A stretch of DNA of 64,000 bases from Streptomyces peucetius (GTDB lineage: Bacteria > Actinomycetota > Actinomycetes > Streptomycetales > Streptomycetaceae), in contig NZ_CP107567.1 of the NCBI RefSeq assembly GCF_025854275.1, positions 6,820,001-6,884,000 of the forward strand, read 5' to 3'. Made by a program: the position numbers and the translations under genes. The notes under the pieces were generated by a model, which was given only the letters and a program-made list of their open reading frames with translations, did no database searches and was not told where the DNA came from. Numbering within the stretch: position 1 is the first letter of the stretch; every line of letters begins with the position of its first letter. Shown here in pieces: positions 26,686 through 34,131 of this stretch.

Positions 26686-28784
26686 CAGAGCCTCCCCTGG
26701 TTGAGAGCGGTCTGCAGGGCCCTGACCGTGGCCGGTCCGAAGCTTCCGTCGAGGGTGAGACCGGCACCGGTCATGCTGTTCAGGTGCTGCTGCAGCGCCT
26801 TCACCGTGCCCGGACCGAAGTCGCCGTCCACGACGAGGCCCGCGTCGGCCCAGGTGTTCAGATGCCGTTGCAGGGCGCGTACGGACTCCGGTCCCCACAC
26901 GCCGTCCGCGGTGGCGCCGACGGCCTGCTGGGTCGCGGCGACGGTCCTCGGACCGAACTCACCGTCCACGGTCAGCCGGGCACCGTCGTGGTAACGGCCG
27001 TACGCGGCCTCGGTGTCGGGACCCCACAGTCCGTCGGCGGTGACGCCGACCTTGGCCTGGAGCCATGTGACGCCGGCTTCGGTGTCGGGTCCGAAGATGC
27101 CGTCGACGACGAGCGCGGGGGAGTACCCGAGGCCGTTCACCGCGTTCTGCTGGTAGACGACCGAGCGGATCGTCGTGAGCCCGCCGTCGGAGTACGTCGC
27201 CTCTCCGCCGGTGTAGTCGTTGTACGCGGCCTCGGTGTCGGGGCCCCACAGCCCGTCCGCGGTGGTGCCGACCTTGGCCTGGAGCCATGTGACGCCGGCT
27301 TCGGTGTTGGGTCCGAAGATGCCGTCCACGTCGAGCGCCGGGGAGTACCCGAGGCCGTTCACGGCACGCTGCTGCGATGCGACCGACCTGATCGAGGTCA
27401 GCCCGTTCGTACTGGTGCCGGTGCCGATGTACGCCCGGTAGGCGGCCTCCGTCATGGGCCCCCAGATGCCGTCCACATCCGTGCCGACCTTGGCCTGGAG
27501 CCATCTGACGCCGGCTTCGGTGTTGGGTCCGAAGATGCCGTCGACGACGAGCGCCGGGGTGTATCCGAGGCCGTTCACGGCCTCCTGCTGGGACGAGACC
27601 GTCCGCATGGCGCCCGGTGTACCGGCTTCGCCGCCACCCACCACCTCGCTCAGCCCGTCCACGGGCATCCCCGAACGCACCCACGACCGCAGGTCGTCAC
27701 CCGGGCACTGGGTGGAGTCCAGCGCGCTGTGGTACGTCGTCGAGAGGGTCCGGCCGACGACGTCGTTGGTCTTCTCGTAAAGGCTGCGGATGGCCCGCTT
27801 CGCCGCGGGCGTGGCGTCACCGTTGCGGCCGATGAAGCACACCGCGATGTGTGTTCTGTTGTGGCCGCGGGTGTGCGCGCCCTCGTTGTACCAGCCGCGC
27901 CCCTCGTAGAGCCGGCCGCCCTGGTCGACCAGGAAGTTGTAGCCGATGTCCCACCAGCCGTTCGAGTCCATGTGGTAGTTCTGGATCGCCCGTACGGTCT
28001 GGCTCGGCGGGCCCGCGGAGTAGTGCACCACGAATCCCGTGCGCTCCGACGTGGGTACCTTCGCCACGTCACGGGGCGGCCGTGCACCCCAGCCGGACCG
28101 GCTGATGATCCGCAGCCGGGGCGCGGGGACGGGCGGCTTGGTGCCCCCGCCGGTGCTCGGCGGCTCGGGGTCGAGGTATTCCCCCTGCTGCGCCAGCGGA
28201 GTCAGGTACGTGCCCGGGCACTCGGTGGGCCATCCGCCGGCGCTGTGCGGATATATGAGGCCTCCCGCCTTCTGGTGGTCCGGGAGTTCGTGACGCAGAT
28301 GCCAGACGAGATTCCGCATCGACTCCAGCATCGCGGACGTGGGCCTGTCGTCCTCGGCCAGCATCCCCTGGATCGAATAGAACGCGGTGTTCCTGCCGAG
28401 ACTGCGGGTGCGGTCCACGTCGATGTAGGCGCCTCCGTTCGCCTCACCGCGCTCGTACCCCCGGCCCTCGTAGATCGTGCCGTGCGGGCAGACCAGGAAG
28501 TTGTACTCGATGTCCCCGGCCTCCTCCCAGTGCGACGGGAACATCCCGGCGATCTTCTTGCGGCAGTCGGTCTCGGAGTCGGGGGAGAAGGAGAAGAAGC
28601 TCCCCATGTAGTGAATGAAGACGCCGCCTCTCCAGGGCTCCCAGGCGCGGCTGGACTCGCGTGGCGGCTTGCTGTAGTAGTCGACGAACCACTGGTTGTC
28701 GCGACCCTCTTTCCTCAGGGTCAACAGGCCCATGATGATGTGCTGGGCCCAGGTGGACCGCTTCTCTATGGTGACGGATGCCAT
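26685..28784 (-). CDS. Tandem PGRP/amidase_2 protein with peptidoglycan-binding repeats
   Basis: 699 residues. Two N-acetylmuramoyl-alanine-amidase/PGRP-like domains lie in tandem: the first about 50-215 (FIHYMG, YNFLVCPHGTIYEGRGYE, YPHSAGGWPTECPG), the second about 235-390 (SRSGWGARPPRDV, FVVHYSAG, YNFLVDQGGRLYEGRGWYN, HSALDSTQCPGD). After about 405 come six peptidoglycan-binding units with the VDGIFGPNTEAG motif, three of them near-identical. The family Zn ligands appear mostly present in the second domain (VHYSAG, YHSALDSTQCPG). There is no recognisable signal peptide, which is odd for a wall lytic enzyme. It could be released by lysis, by a holin-like route or in non-classical fashion. 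It overlaps the PhoX-like gene by one base. Confidence 0.86.
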   Translation of the reverse strand: MASVTIEKRSTWAQHIIMGLLTLRKEGRDNQWFVDYYSKPPRESSRAWEPWRGGVFIHYMGSFFSFSPDSETDCRKKIAGMFPSHWEEAGDIEYNFLVCPHGTIYEGRGYERGEANGGAYIDVDRTRSLGRNTAFYSIQGMLAEDDRPTSAMLESMRNLVWHLRHELPDHQKAGGLIYPHSAGGWPTECPGTYLTPLAQQGEYLDPEPPSTGGGTKPPVPAPRLRIISRSGWGARPPRDVAKVPTSERTGFVVHYSAGPPSQTVRAIQNYHMDSNGWWDIGYNFLVDQGGRLYEGRGWYNEGAHTRGHNRTHIAVCFIGRNGDATPAAKRAIRSLYEKTNDVVGRTLSTTYHSALDSTQCPGDDLRSWVRSGMPVDGLSEVVGGGEAGTPGAMRTVSSQQEAVNGLGYTPALVVDGIFGPNTEAGVRWLQAKVGTDVDGIWGPMTEAAYRAYIGTGTSTNGLTSIRSVASQQRAVNGLGYSPALDVDGIFGPNTEAGVTWLQAKVGTTADGLWGPDTEAAYNDYTGGEATYSDGGLTTIRSVVYQQNAVNGLGYSPALVVDGIFGPDTEAGVTWLQAKVGVTADGLWGPDTEAAYGRYHDGARLTVDGEFGPRTVAATQQAVGATADGVWGPESVRALQRHLNTWADAGLVVDGDFGPGTVKALQQHLNSMTGAGLTLDGSFGPATVRALQTALNQGRL
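27040..27620 (-). repeat. Coding tandem repeats in the amidase gene (3 copies, 222 and 216 bp)
   Basis: The block beginning CTTGGCCTGGAGCCATGTGA recurs at 27051, 27273 and 27489 (the last with one change), giving periods of 222 and 216 bases. Each copy encodes one long peptidoglycan-binding unit with the peptides VNGLGYSPAL, VDGIFGP and TEAGVTWLQAKVG. The near-identity at DNA level points to recent duplication or gene conversion and makes the copy number prone to change or mis-assembly. Confidence 0.85.
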
Positions 28785-29009
28785 GTGGGGAGATCACAGC
28801 CTCTCTGGTGTGGTCGAGGTGCTCACCGGATGCCGCGGGCGGGCTCGTGCCCGTGAGGGACGCACCGTGACGGGGTGGACGCCCACCAGTGATTCGGTTG
28901 CCGCGCAAGCCGGTTGACCGGGGCGGGGGTGTCATCGTTGCCCGGGGCCGCCGAGCCCGTCCATACTGTTGCGGCTCAGTGCAAAGGACCAGCTCAGCGG
29001 GGGGAAACG

Positions 29010-30035
29010 ATGCTGCGCATCCACTTCACCGAGGTCGATCTGGCGAGAACGACGCTGGCCGAGGCGCCGGACCCGCTCTGGGAACTGGCCGCGAGTCTGC
29101 ACCGGTTGCAGTCGTCACGAGGGCGCTGGGCCTTCGCCCGGTGGCACGACTCGGCTCGCCGCGAACTGCGGGAGAAGGGTGTGGAGCGGGCCATCCGCAC
29201 CGAGTTGCTGCCCCTGTACTCGAAAGGGGTCTATTTTCCCGACTTCCTGACGCCGATTCAGGCGGCGGAAGGTCTGGAGAGCGGGCTCGCGGCGATTCTC
29301 GACACCCGTCCCGAGCGGGTCGCGGCGGAGATCGGCCGGCTTTCGCGCAGCACCGCGACCCCACGGTGGGCGACGGAGATTCCCGGCGCCCGGGGGCGGC
29401 AGGACCTCGTGCGGATGCTGCGGACCTACCACGAGGCGGTCATCGCACCGCACTCGGAGCACATGGAGGCCCGGATCGAGGCCGAGCGCACAACGCGCTT
29501 CCGCGCTCTGATGACGGGTGGTGTGGAGGGAATGCTGGCCGGCTTCGGCCCCATGATGCGCTGGGAGAGCCCCGTCCTGTACGTCAAGTATCCGGCGGAG
29601 GACCGGGACCTGTACCTGAACGGCCGCGGTCTGCGGCTCGTTCCGTCCTACTTCTCCTGGGGCGCTCCCGTGAGCTTCGCCGACCCGGAGCTGCAACCGG
29701 TCCTGTGCTACCCGGTCTTCCAGGAGCCGCCCGTTTCGGCCCCCGACGCCGAGGACGCGTCGCCGGGCAAGGCCCTCACCGCCCTCCTCGGACAGGCCAG
29801 GGCCGCGGTCCTGCGGACCGCGGCGAGCGGCGCCACCACGGGCGAGATGGCCCGCGCCGTCGGCGTCTCCGCGTCGTCCGCCAGCAGGCACGCGGGCGTG
29901 CTGCGCGACGCCGGTCTGATCACCAGCAGCCGGAACGGCGCGAGCGTGCTGCATACGCTGACGCCGGTGGGAGCCTCGGTCCTGCGGGCCGCCCTGCGCC
30001 ACGCCCGGGAGGCGGCCGCCCCTCGACGGGCGTGA
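29010..30035 (+). CDS. ArsR-like winged-helix transcriptional regulator
   Basis: 341 residues; ATG at 29010 with GGGGGGAAA just upstream (an ORF from 28914 is open but lacks a ribosome site). The C-terminal 90 residues are a winged helix: LGQARAAVLRTAASGATTGE, MARAVGVSASSASRHAGVLR and DAGLITSSRNGASVLHTLTP. The N-terminal 240 residues (opening MLRIHFTEVDLARTTLAEAP) match a common Streptomyces regulator type whose ligand is unknown. The 225-bp gap before it shows no feature I can name. Confidence 0.85.
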   Translation: MLRIHFTEVDLARTTLAEAPDPLWELAASLHRLQSSRGRWAFARWHDSARRELREKGVERAIRTELLPLYSKGVYFPDFLTPIQAAEGLESGLAAILDTRPERVAAEIGRLSRSTATPRWATEIPGARGRQDLVRMLRTYHEAVIAPHSEHMEARIEAERTTRFRALMTGGVEGMLAGFGPMMRWESPVLYVKYPAEDRDLYLNGRGLRLVPSYFSWGAPVSFADPELQPVLCYPVFQEPPVSAPDAEDASPGKALTALLGQARAAVLRTAASGATTGEMARAVGVSASSASRHAGVLRDAGLITSSRNGASVLHTLTPVGASVLRAALRHAREAAAPRRA

Positions 30036-30299
30036 ACAGGTCCCTGCCGGGGAGCCGGTGCACGCTCGGGGCCGGTGCACCGGGCCGTGCCACCGACGGG
30101 CGTCGGCGCCGAGGCGCTCGGCATGCCGCCGGCGTCCCGCCGGGCCCCGACCCCACGCCTCAGCTGCGCTTGGTCTGCCGCACGGCGCACGTGTCGGTGC
30201 CGGCGGAGCACCAGTGCGTCCCGCCGCCCACCAGGTGGAGTTCGAGATCGGCGTCGCCCACGCCGTCGGCGTCGAGCGCGGCGCGCAGGCGGTGGGGGC

Positions 30300-31163
30300 G
30301 CCGTGCCGCGCGCGCCCGGCGAGGCCGCGGAACCGGCCGGTGCCGAGCACGGCCGGTCCGTGCGGCGGCGGCACCGCCGGATGCTGCTGCGCGGCCTGGG
30401 GCCCGGCTCACCGCACGCGCCCGTCGCGTTGCGCACCCTCGTCGGCTGCGCGCTCGCCGGCTGCGCCGCCGTGGCCCTGGGCGTCGACCGGCCGTACTGG
30501 GCCGTCGTCACCGCGGCGTCCGTCCTCCAGATCAACGTCGTCCTCAGTCGGCACCGGACCCTCCAGCGCACCCTGGGCAAACCTGCTCGGCGTCCTGGCC
30601 TTCGCCGCCGTCTTCCCACTGGTCAGGACCGGGCCCGTCGCCCTGGTGCTGTGCCTGATGTTCTTCAGCTTCGCGGCCGAAGCCCTGATCACCCGTAACT
30701 ACTGGCTCGGCTCGGTCGCCGTCACTCCCCTGGCACTGCTTCTCGTCGAGTCGAGCGGCACGCACCCCCCGGGCACCCTCATCGGCGACCGCGTGCTCGA
30801 CACCCTGACCGGAGCGGCTGCCGGACTGCTCGCCGCGACGGCCGTGACCGCCGGGCGGCGCGCCGCGCGGAGCAGGCGCTCGTCGCCGCCGAGCAGGCCC
30901 GCGCCGACGCCGAACGCATCCTCGCCGGCCCCGCGGCCGCGCCGGCCGACGTCGACCGCGCGGGCCGCCGACTGGCCGCCGCCCTGGTCGAGGTGCGCGA
31001 GGCGCAGGACGCCGCGGCCGGCGAACGGCGGCGGCCCGGCCTCCCGGAGGAGCGGGTGCTCGCGGCCGAGCGGACGGCACACCGTACGCTCGCAGCGACA
31101 ACAGGCCGGCGCGGGCTGCCCGGACCGGGCCAGCCCCCCGCCCTGGAGAAGGGAGCGGTGTGA
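30300..31163 (+). pseudogene. FUSC-family membrane protein, truncated and frameshifted
   Basis: Three frames together give the C-terminal half of a FUSC/aromatic-acid-exporter-like protein. Segment A encodes VALRTLVGCALAGCAAVALG and PYWAVVTAASVLQINVVLSR. After an extra A in the AAA run at 30579-30581 segment B follows (NLLGVLAFAAVFPL, FAAEALITRNYWLGSVAVTP, DRVLDTLTGAAAGLLAATAV). Near 30868 one base is missing and segment C (EQALVAAEQARADAERILAG) runs to a TGA overlapping the MarR start. The usual N-terminal membrane half is absent, and upstream sequence to 30036 is not recognisably coding for it. The surviving GTGA overlap with the MarR gene shows that the two were once an operon. Confidence 0.78.
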
Positions 31164-31666
31164 CGGACGACATCGTCGCCTCGGTGGTACGGCAGTGGCA
31201 GGCGGTCGATCCCGCGCTGGACACCGCGCCGATGGAACTCATCGGCCGCATCAACCGCTGTTCCGCACTGCTCCAGCAGGCGGACGACGCCCCGCTGCGC
31301 TCGGCGGGACTGACCCGGGCCGAGTTCGACCTGCTCGGTGCCGTCCGCCGCACCGCCCGCGAGCTCACTCCCGGCGAGCTCTCCCGTGAGACGTTCTCCT
31401 CCGGGGCGGCCGTCACCAAACGCCTGCGCGCCCTCCAGGAGCGGGGGCTCGTCGACCGGCGCGGCGACGACCGCGACCGCCGCGTCGCCCACGTCCGGCT
31501 CACCGACGACGGCCGGGAACTCGTCGACCGGCTGCTGCCCGAGCAGCTCGCCTACGAGAGGGCCGTCCTGTCCGGACTCGGCGAGGAGAGCCGCAGCCGC
31601 CTGTGCGCCGACCTCGGTGAGCTGCTGGTGCAGCTCGAAGGCCGCCTCGGCGCCGCCCGGCGCTGA
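31160..31666 (+). CDS. MarR-family transcriptional regulator
   Basis: 168 residues with GTG start. The winged helix is clear: LTRAEFDLLGAVRRTARELT, PGELSRETFSSGAAVTKRLR, ALQERGLVDRRGDDRDRRVA and HVRLTDDGRELVDRLL. The first helix (MELIGRINRCSALLQQ) and C-terminal helix form the dimer interface. It overlaps the end of the FUSC pseudogene, which it probably once controlled; FUSC-type exporters are often paired with such regulators. With its partner gene broken it may now act on other targets or be on its way out. Confidence 0.93.
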   Translation: MTDDIVASVVRQWQAVDPALDTAPMELIGRINRCSALLQQADDAPLRSAGLTRAEFDLLGAVRRTARELTPGELSRETFSSGAAVTKRLRALQERGLVDRRGDDRDRRVAHVRLTDDGRELVDRLLPEQLAYERAVLSGLGEESRSRLCADLGELLVQLEGRLGAARR

Positions 31667-31741
31667 CCCGGCCGGGCGCCCCGGCCCGGCTGACCCGGCC
31701 CCGGGCTGACCGGGCGCTGACGCGGCCCGGCGTCGCGCGAA

Positions 31742-31757
31742 GGGGCCGTCCGGCCCC
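31742..31757. terminator. Short perfect hairpin after the MarR gene
   Basis: GGGGCCG and CGGCCCC pair across a 2-base loop, about 75 bases after the MarR stop and 20 bases before the peptidase start. It could end the MarR transcript or lie in the leader of the peptidase; the rest of this gap is GC-rich low-complexity sequence. Confidence 0.4.
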
Positions 31758-31777
31758 GGTGTCCTTACCCTGAAAGG

Positions 31778-32452
31778 GTGAACGTCGCGCGCCGGGCCGC
31801 CGCGCCCGTCCTGGCCCTCGGTCTCACACTCGGCGCCGTGCCCGCACAGGGCGCCGTGCCCGTCCGGGACGCCACGGGTGACGTCCCGCGGCTGTCGGCC
31901 ACCGTCAGCGACGTGCCCCCGTCCAAACTCGGCCGGAGCTACGAACCGGGCTGCCCCGTGCCGCCGTCCCGGCTGCGGCTGATCGCCATGAACCACTGGG
32001 GTTTCGACGGCCGAGTCCACCGCGGAGAGCTGATCGTCCATCAGGACCAGGTCCGGCCCCTGCTGCACGTCTTCAAGAAGGTCTTCGACGAACGCTTCCC
32101 CATCCACCGCATGCGGGTCATGGCCGAGTACGACGGCGACGACGCCAGGGCCATGGCGGCCGACAACACCTCCGCGTTCAACTGCCGCCGGGTGACGGGC
32201 GACGCCCGCCATCTGTCGCGTCACTCCTACGGGGACGCCGTCGACATCAACCCCGCGGAGAACCCGTACGTCGACCGTTCGGGAGAGGTGCACCCGCCGG
32301 GCGCCGAGGACCGCCTCGACCGCCGCCGGCCCGCCCAGGGCATGATCACTCCGGGCGACGCCGTCACCACGGCGATGGAGGAGGCCGGCTGGGAGTGGGG
32401 CGGCCGCTGGTCGCCCCCGGACTACCAGCACTTCTCCGCCGACGGGACCTGA
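31778..32452 (+). CDS. M15-family metallopeptidase (cell-wall endopeptidase/carboxypeptidase)
   Basis: 224 residues, GTG start. A Sec signal peptide (VNVARRAAAPVLALGLTLGA) leads to a domain of the M15C/CwlK type: LIAMNHWGFDGRVHRGELIV, FPIHRMRVMAEYDGDDARAM, the Zn-binding SRHSYGDAVDINP and the terminal PDYQHFS. These His and Asp residues bind zinc. Relatives cut L-Ala-D-Glu or D-Ala-D-Ala bonds in peptidoglycan. It stands alone on its strand and should act outside the membrane. Confidence 0.9.
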   Translation: MNVARRAAAPVLALGLTLGAVPAQGAVPVRDATGDVPRLSATVSDVPPSKLGRSYEPGCPVPPSRLRLIAMNHWGFDGRVHRGELIVHQDQVRPLLHVFKKVFDERFPIHRMRVMAEYDGDDARAMAADNTSAFNCRRVTGDARHLSRHSYGDAVDINPAENPYVDRSGEVHPPGAEDRLDRRRPAQGMITPGDAVTTAMEEAGWEWGGRWSPPDYQHFSADGT

Positions 32453-32483
32453 CCGCGGCTCGGCCTCTGCCCGGTGGATTCCG

Positions 32484-33395
32484 CTACGCCAGCGGGTCGG
32501 TGACCTTCGCGGGCGACAGCAGGTCGAGCGAGAGGTCCCAGAGACGGCCGGCGAGGTCGGCCCGCCGCGCGGTGCGGCTCGGCGTCTCGCGGACGGCGCT
32601 GCCCGACACCAGCCGCCGGGGCCCGTACAGGGCGCCGCTGACGGCGGCCGGGTCGGTGGCGGCGCGCAGCGTGGGCCATGCGCCGGCGGCGGCGGGCTGA
32701 GCGGCGATCCTGTCGGCGACCGAGAGGAGACGCGCCTGGAACCCGGCGTCCTTGCCGAGCTCCGTGGCGGCGTAGCCGGGGTGGGCGGCGAGGGACAGCG
32801 CGCCACGGCCCTCGTTGCGCCGGGCCAATTCGGCGGCGAAGAGCATGTTCGCCAGCTTGGACTGGAAGTAGGCCGTCCAGCGGTTGTAGCGGCCACTTCG
32901 GAAGTTCGGGTCGTGCAGCCGGATACGGCCCGGACGGTGGCCCATGCTGGTGAGGGTGACCACCCGGGCGCCCGGTGTGGCGTTCAGCCGGGGCAGCAGA
33001 CGGAGCGTCAGAGCCATGTGGCCGAGGTGGTTGACCCCGAACTGGGTCTCGAAGCCGTCCACGGTGCGGGACCGGGGGACCGCCATCAGCCCCGCGTTGT
33101 TGATCAGAAGGCCTATCCGGCCGTCCGGCAGCCCGTCGGCGAAATCGGCGATCGACGCCTGGTCCGCGAGGTCCAGGGACGCCGTGCGCAGCCGGTGCGG
33201 GTCGATGCCGCGGCCGACGAGCGAGCGGCGGGCAGCAGCGGCCTTTTCCTGGTTGCGGCAGGCCATCACCACGGTGGCTCCGCGCTGCGCCAGCACCCGG
33301 GTGGTGTCGAGACCCAGCCCGGTGTTGGCCCCGGTCACCACGGCGACGGTGTCCTCGGCGACGTGGGGCACCTGTTCTTCGGTCCATCCGGTCAT
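32484..33395 (-). CDS. Short-chain dehydrogenase/reductase
   Basis: 303 residues. Classical SDR motifs are present: TGANTGLGLDTTRVLA (cofactor), CRNQEKAAAARRSL, LLINNAGLMAVP, a catalytic Ser in VVTLTSMGHR and YFQSKLANML for Tyr and Lys. The group resembles the retinol-dehydrogenase/WW-oxidoreductase-like SDRs that are common in actinobacteria with unknown substrates. It is divergent from a TetR regulator, and the gap has two perfect palindromes, so the regulator very likely controls it. Confidence 0.93.
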   Translation of the reverse strand: MTGWTEEQVPHVAEDTVAVVTGANTGLGLDTTRVLAQRGATVVMACRNQEKAAAARRSLVGRGIDPHRLRTASLDLADQASIADFADGLPDGRIGLLINNAGLMAVPRSRTVDGFETQFGVNHLGHMALTLRLLPRLNATPGARVVTLTSMGHRPGRIRLHDPNFRSGRYNRWTAYFQSKLANMLFAAELARRNEGRGALSLAAHPGYAATELGKDAGFQARLLSVADRIAAQPAAAGAWPTLRAATDPAAVSGALYGPRRLVSGSAVRETPSRTARRADLAGRLWDLSLDLLSPAKVTDPLA

Positions 33396-33411
33396 GACCG
33401 TCTCCCTAACC

Positions 33412-33425
33412 TGAACATCGGTTCA
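33412..33425. promoter_or_regulatory. Probable TetR operator 1 (perfect palindrome)
   Basis: TGAACATCGGTTCA is a palindrome with TGAAC/GTTCA arms and a 4-base centre. It lies 17 bases before the leftward SDR start. Its arms are the same as those of the second palindrome, as expected for two sites of one dimeric regulator. Confidence 0.7.
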
Positions 33426-33434
33426 CCATTTATA

Positions 33435-33450
33435 GTGAACGCAAGTTCAC
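33435..33450. promoter_or_regulatory. Probable TetR operator 2 (perfect palindrome)
   Basis: GTGAACGCAAGTTCAC is a palindrome with 6-base arms GTGAAC/GTTCAC. It is centred 24 bases from operator 1 and lies 31 bases before the TetR start, in position to control both divergent promoters. TATAGT at 33432 overlaps its left end and may be part of a -10 element. Confidence 0.72.
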
Positions 33451-33480
33451 CTTCGGTCAAGCGGAGACGGGGAGAGAGCC

Positions 33481-34020
33481 ATGGTCCGGGCCGACTCGGC
33501 GCGCAATCGGCAGAGCATCCTCGAGGCCGCGGGCGCACTGCTCGCCTCGCACGGCGAGGCCGTCGGGATGGACGAGATCGCGGCGACGGCGGGAGTGGCC
33601 GTCGGGACGCTGTATCGCCACTTCCCCACGAAGTCCGACCTGATCGCCGCCGCGCTGGACGAACTGACCGAGCGGCTCGTCGCCGACGTCCGGGCCGCGG
33701 CCGACCGGGTCGACGGCGGCGCCGACCCGATCGCCGAACTCCGCGGCCTCCTCGAGTGGCTCATCGACAAACCGGCCGCCGACAAGGCAGTCAAGGCGGC
33801 GGCCGTCGGCCTGGCGGCCGACGCCCTTCAGGAGATGGAGAGCCGCGGCTTCGCCGAGCTGGACCGCATCACCGTCGTCGCCCACGCCCGCGGGCTCCTG
33901 CGTCCCGACATCACCACGGCGGACTTCGCCCTCATCGCCGCGACCGCGCCGGACGACTCGCTGCCGGAAGCGGCCCGAGACCGCTGGATCGAACTGGCAC
34001 TGCGTTCCGTCGTGGCCTGA
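33481..34020 (+). CDS. TetR-family transcriptional regulator
   Basis: 179 residues; GGGGAGAGAGCC lies before the ATG. The N-terminal HTH is typical: RQSILEAAGALLASHGEAVG, MDEIAATAGVAVGTLYRHF and PTKSDLIAAALDEL. The ligand domain is of the kind annotated as SbtR-like C-terminal in streptomycetes. It should repress itself and the divergent SDR through the GTTCAC palindromes; the inducer is probably a substrate or product of that dehydrogenase. Confidence 0.94.
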   Translation: MVRADSARNRQSILEAAGALLASHGEAVGMDEIAATAGVAVGTLYRHFPTKSDLIAAALDELTERLVADVRAAADRVDGGADPIAELRGLLEWLIDKPAADKAVKAAAVGLAADALQEMESRGFAELDRITVVAHARGLLRPDITTADFALIAATAPDDSLPEAARDRWIELALRSVVA

Positions 34021-34040
34021 CGCGGCCCGGCTGCCGCCGG

Positions 34041-34106
34041 GCTCATGCCCCTCGCCGTGGAGGCGCGCCCGTCCTGCGCCTCAGGACGGGTCGGCGGGGC
34101 ATGAGC
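34041..34106. terminator. Nested bidirectional terminator
   Basis: GCTCATGCCCC at 34041 pairs with GGGGCATGAGC ending at 34106, and inside it CCCGTCCTG (34068) pairs with CAGGACGGG (ending 34090). Two stacked perfect stems between the convergent TetR and DUF1996 genes make a strong terminator for both. Confidence 0.85.
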
Positions 34107-34131
34107 GGGCAGCGTCCGGGCGACCGCCGCG

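Noticed and set aside
27040..27620. CRISPR-like regular repeats
   Set aside because: Period of 216-222 bp, no short spacer-repeat pattern, and the repeats keep the reading frame of peptidoglycan-binding units.
28785..29009. Start of the ArsR-like regulator at 28914
   Set aside because: The additional 32 residues have no family character and no ribosome site; a purine-rich site precedes ATG 29010.
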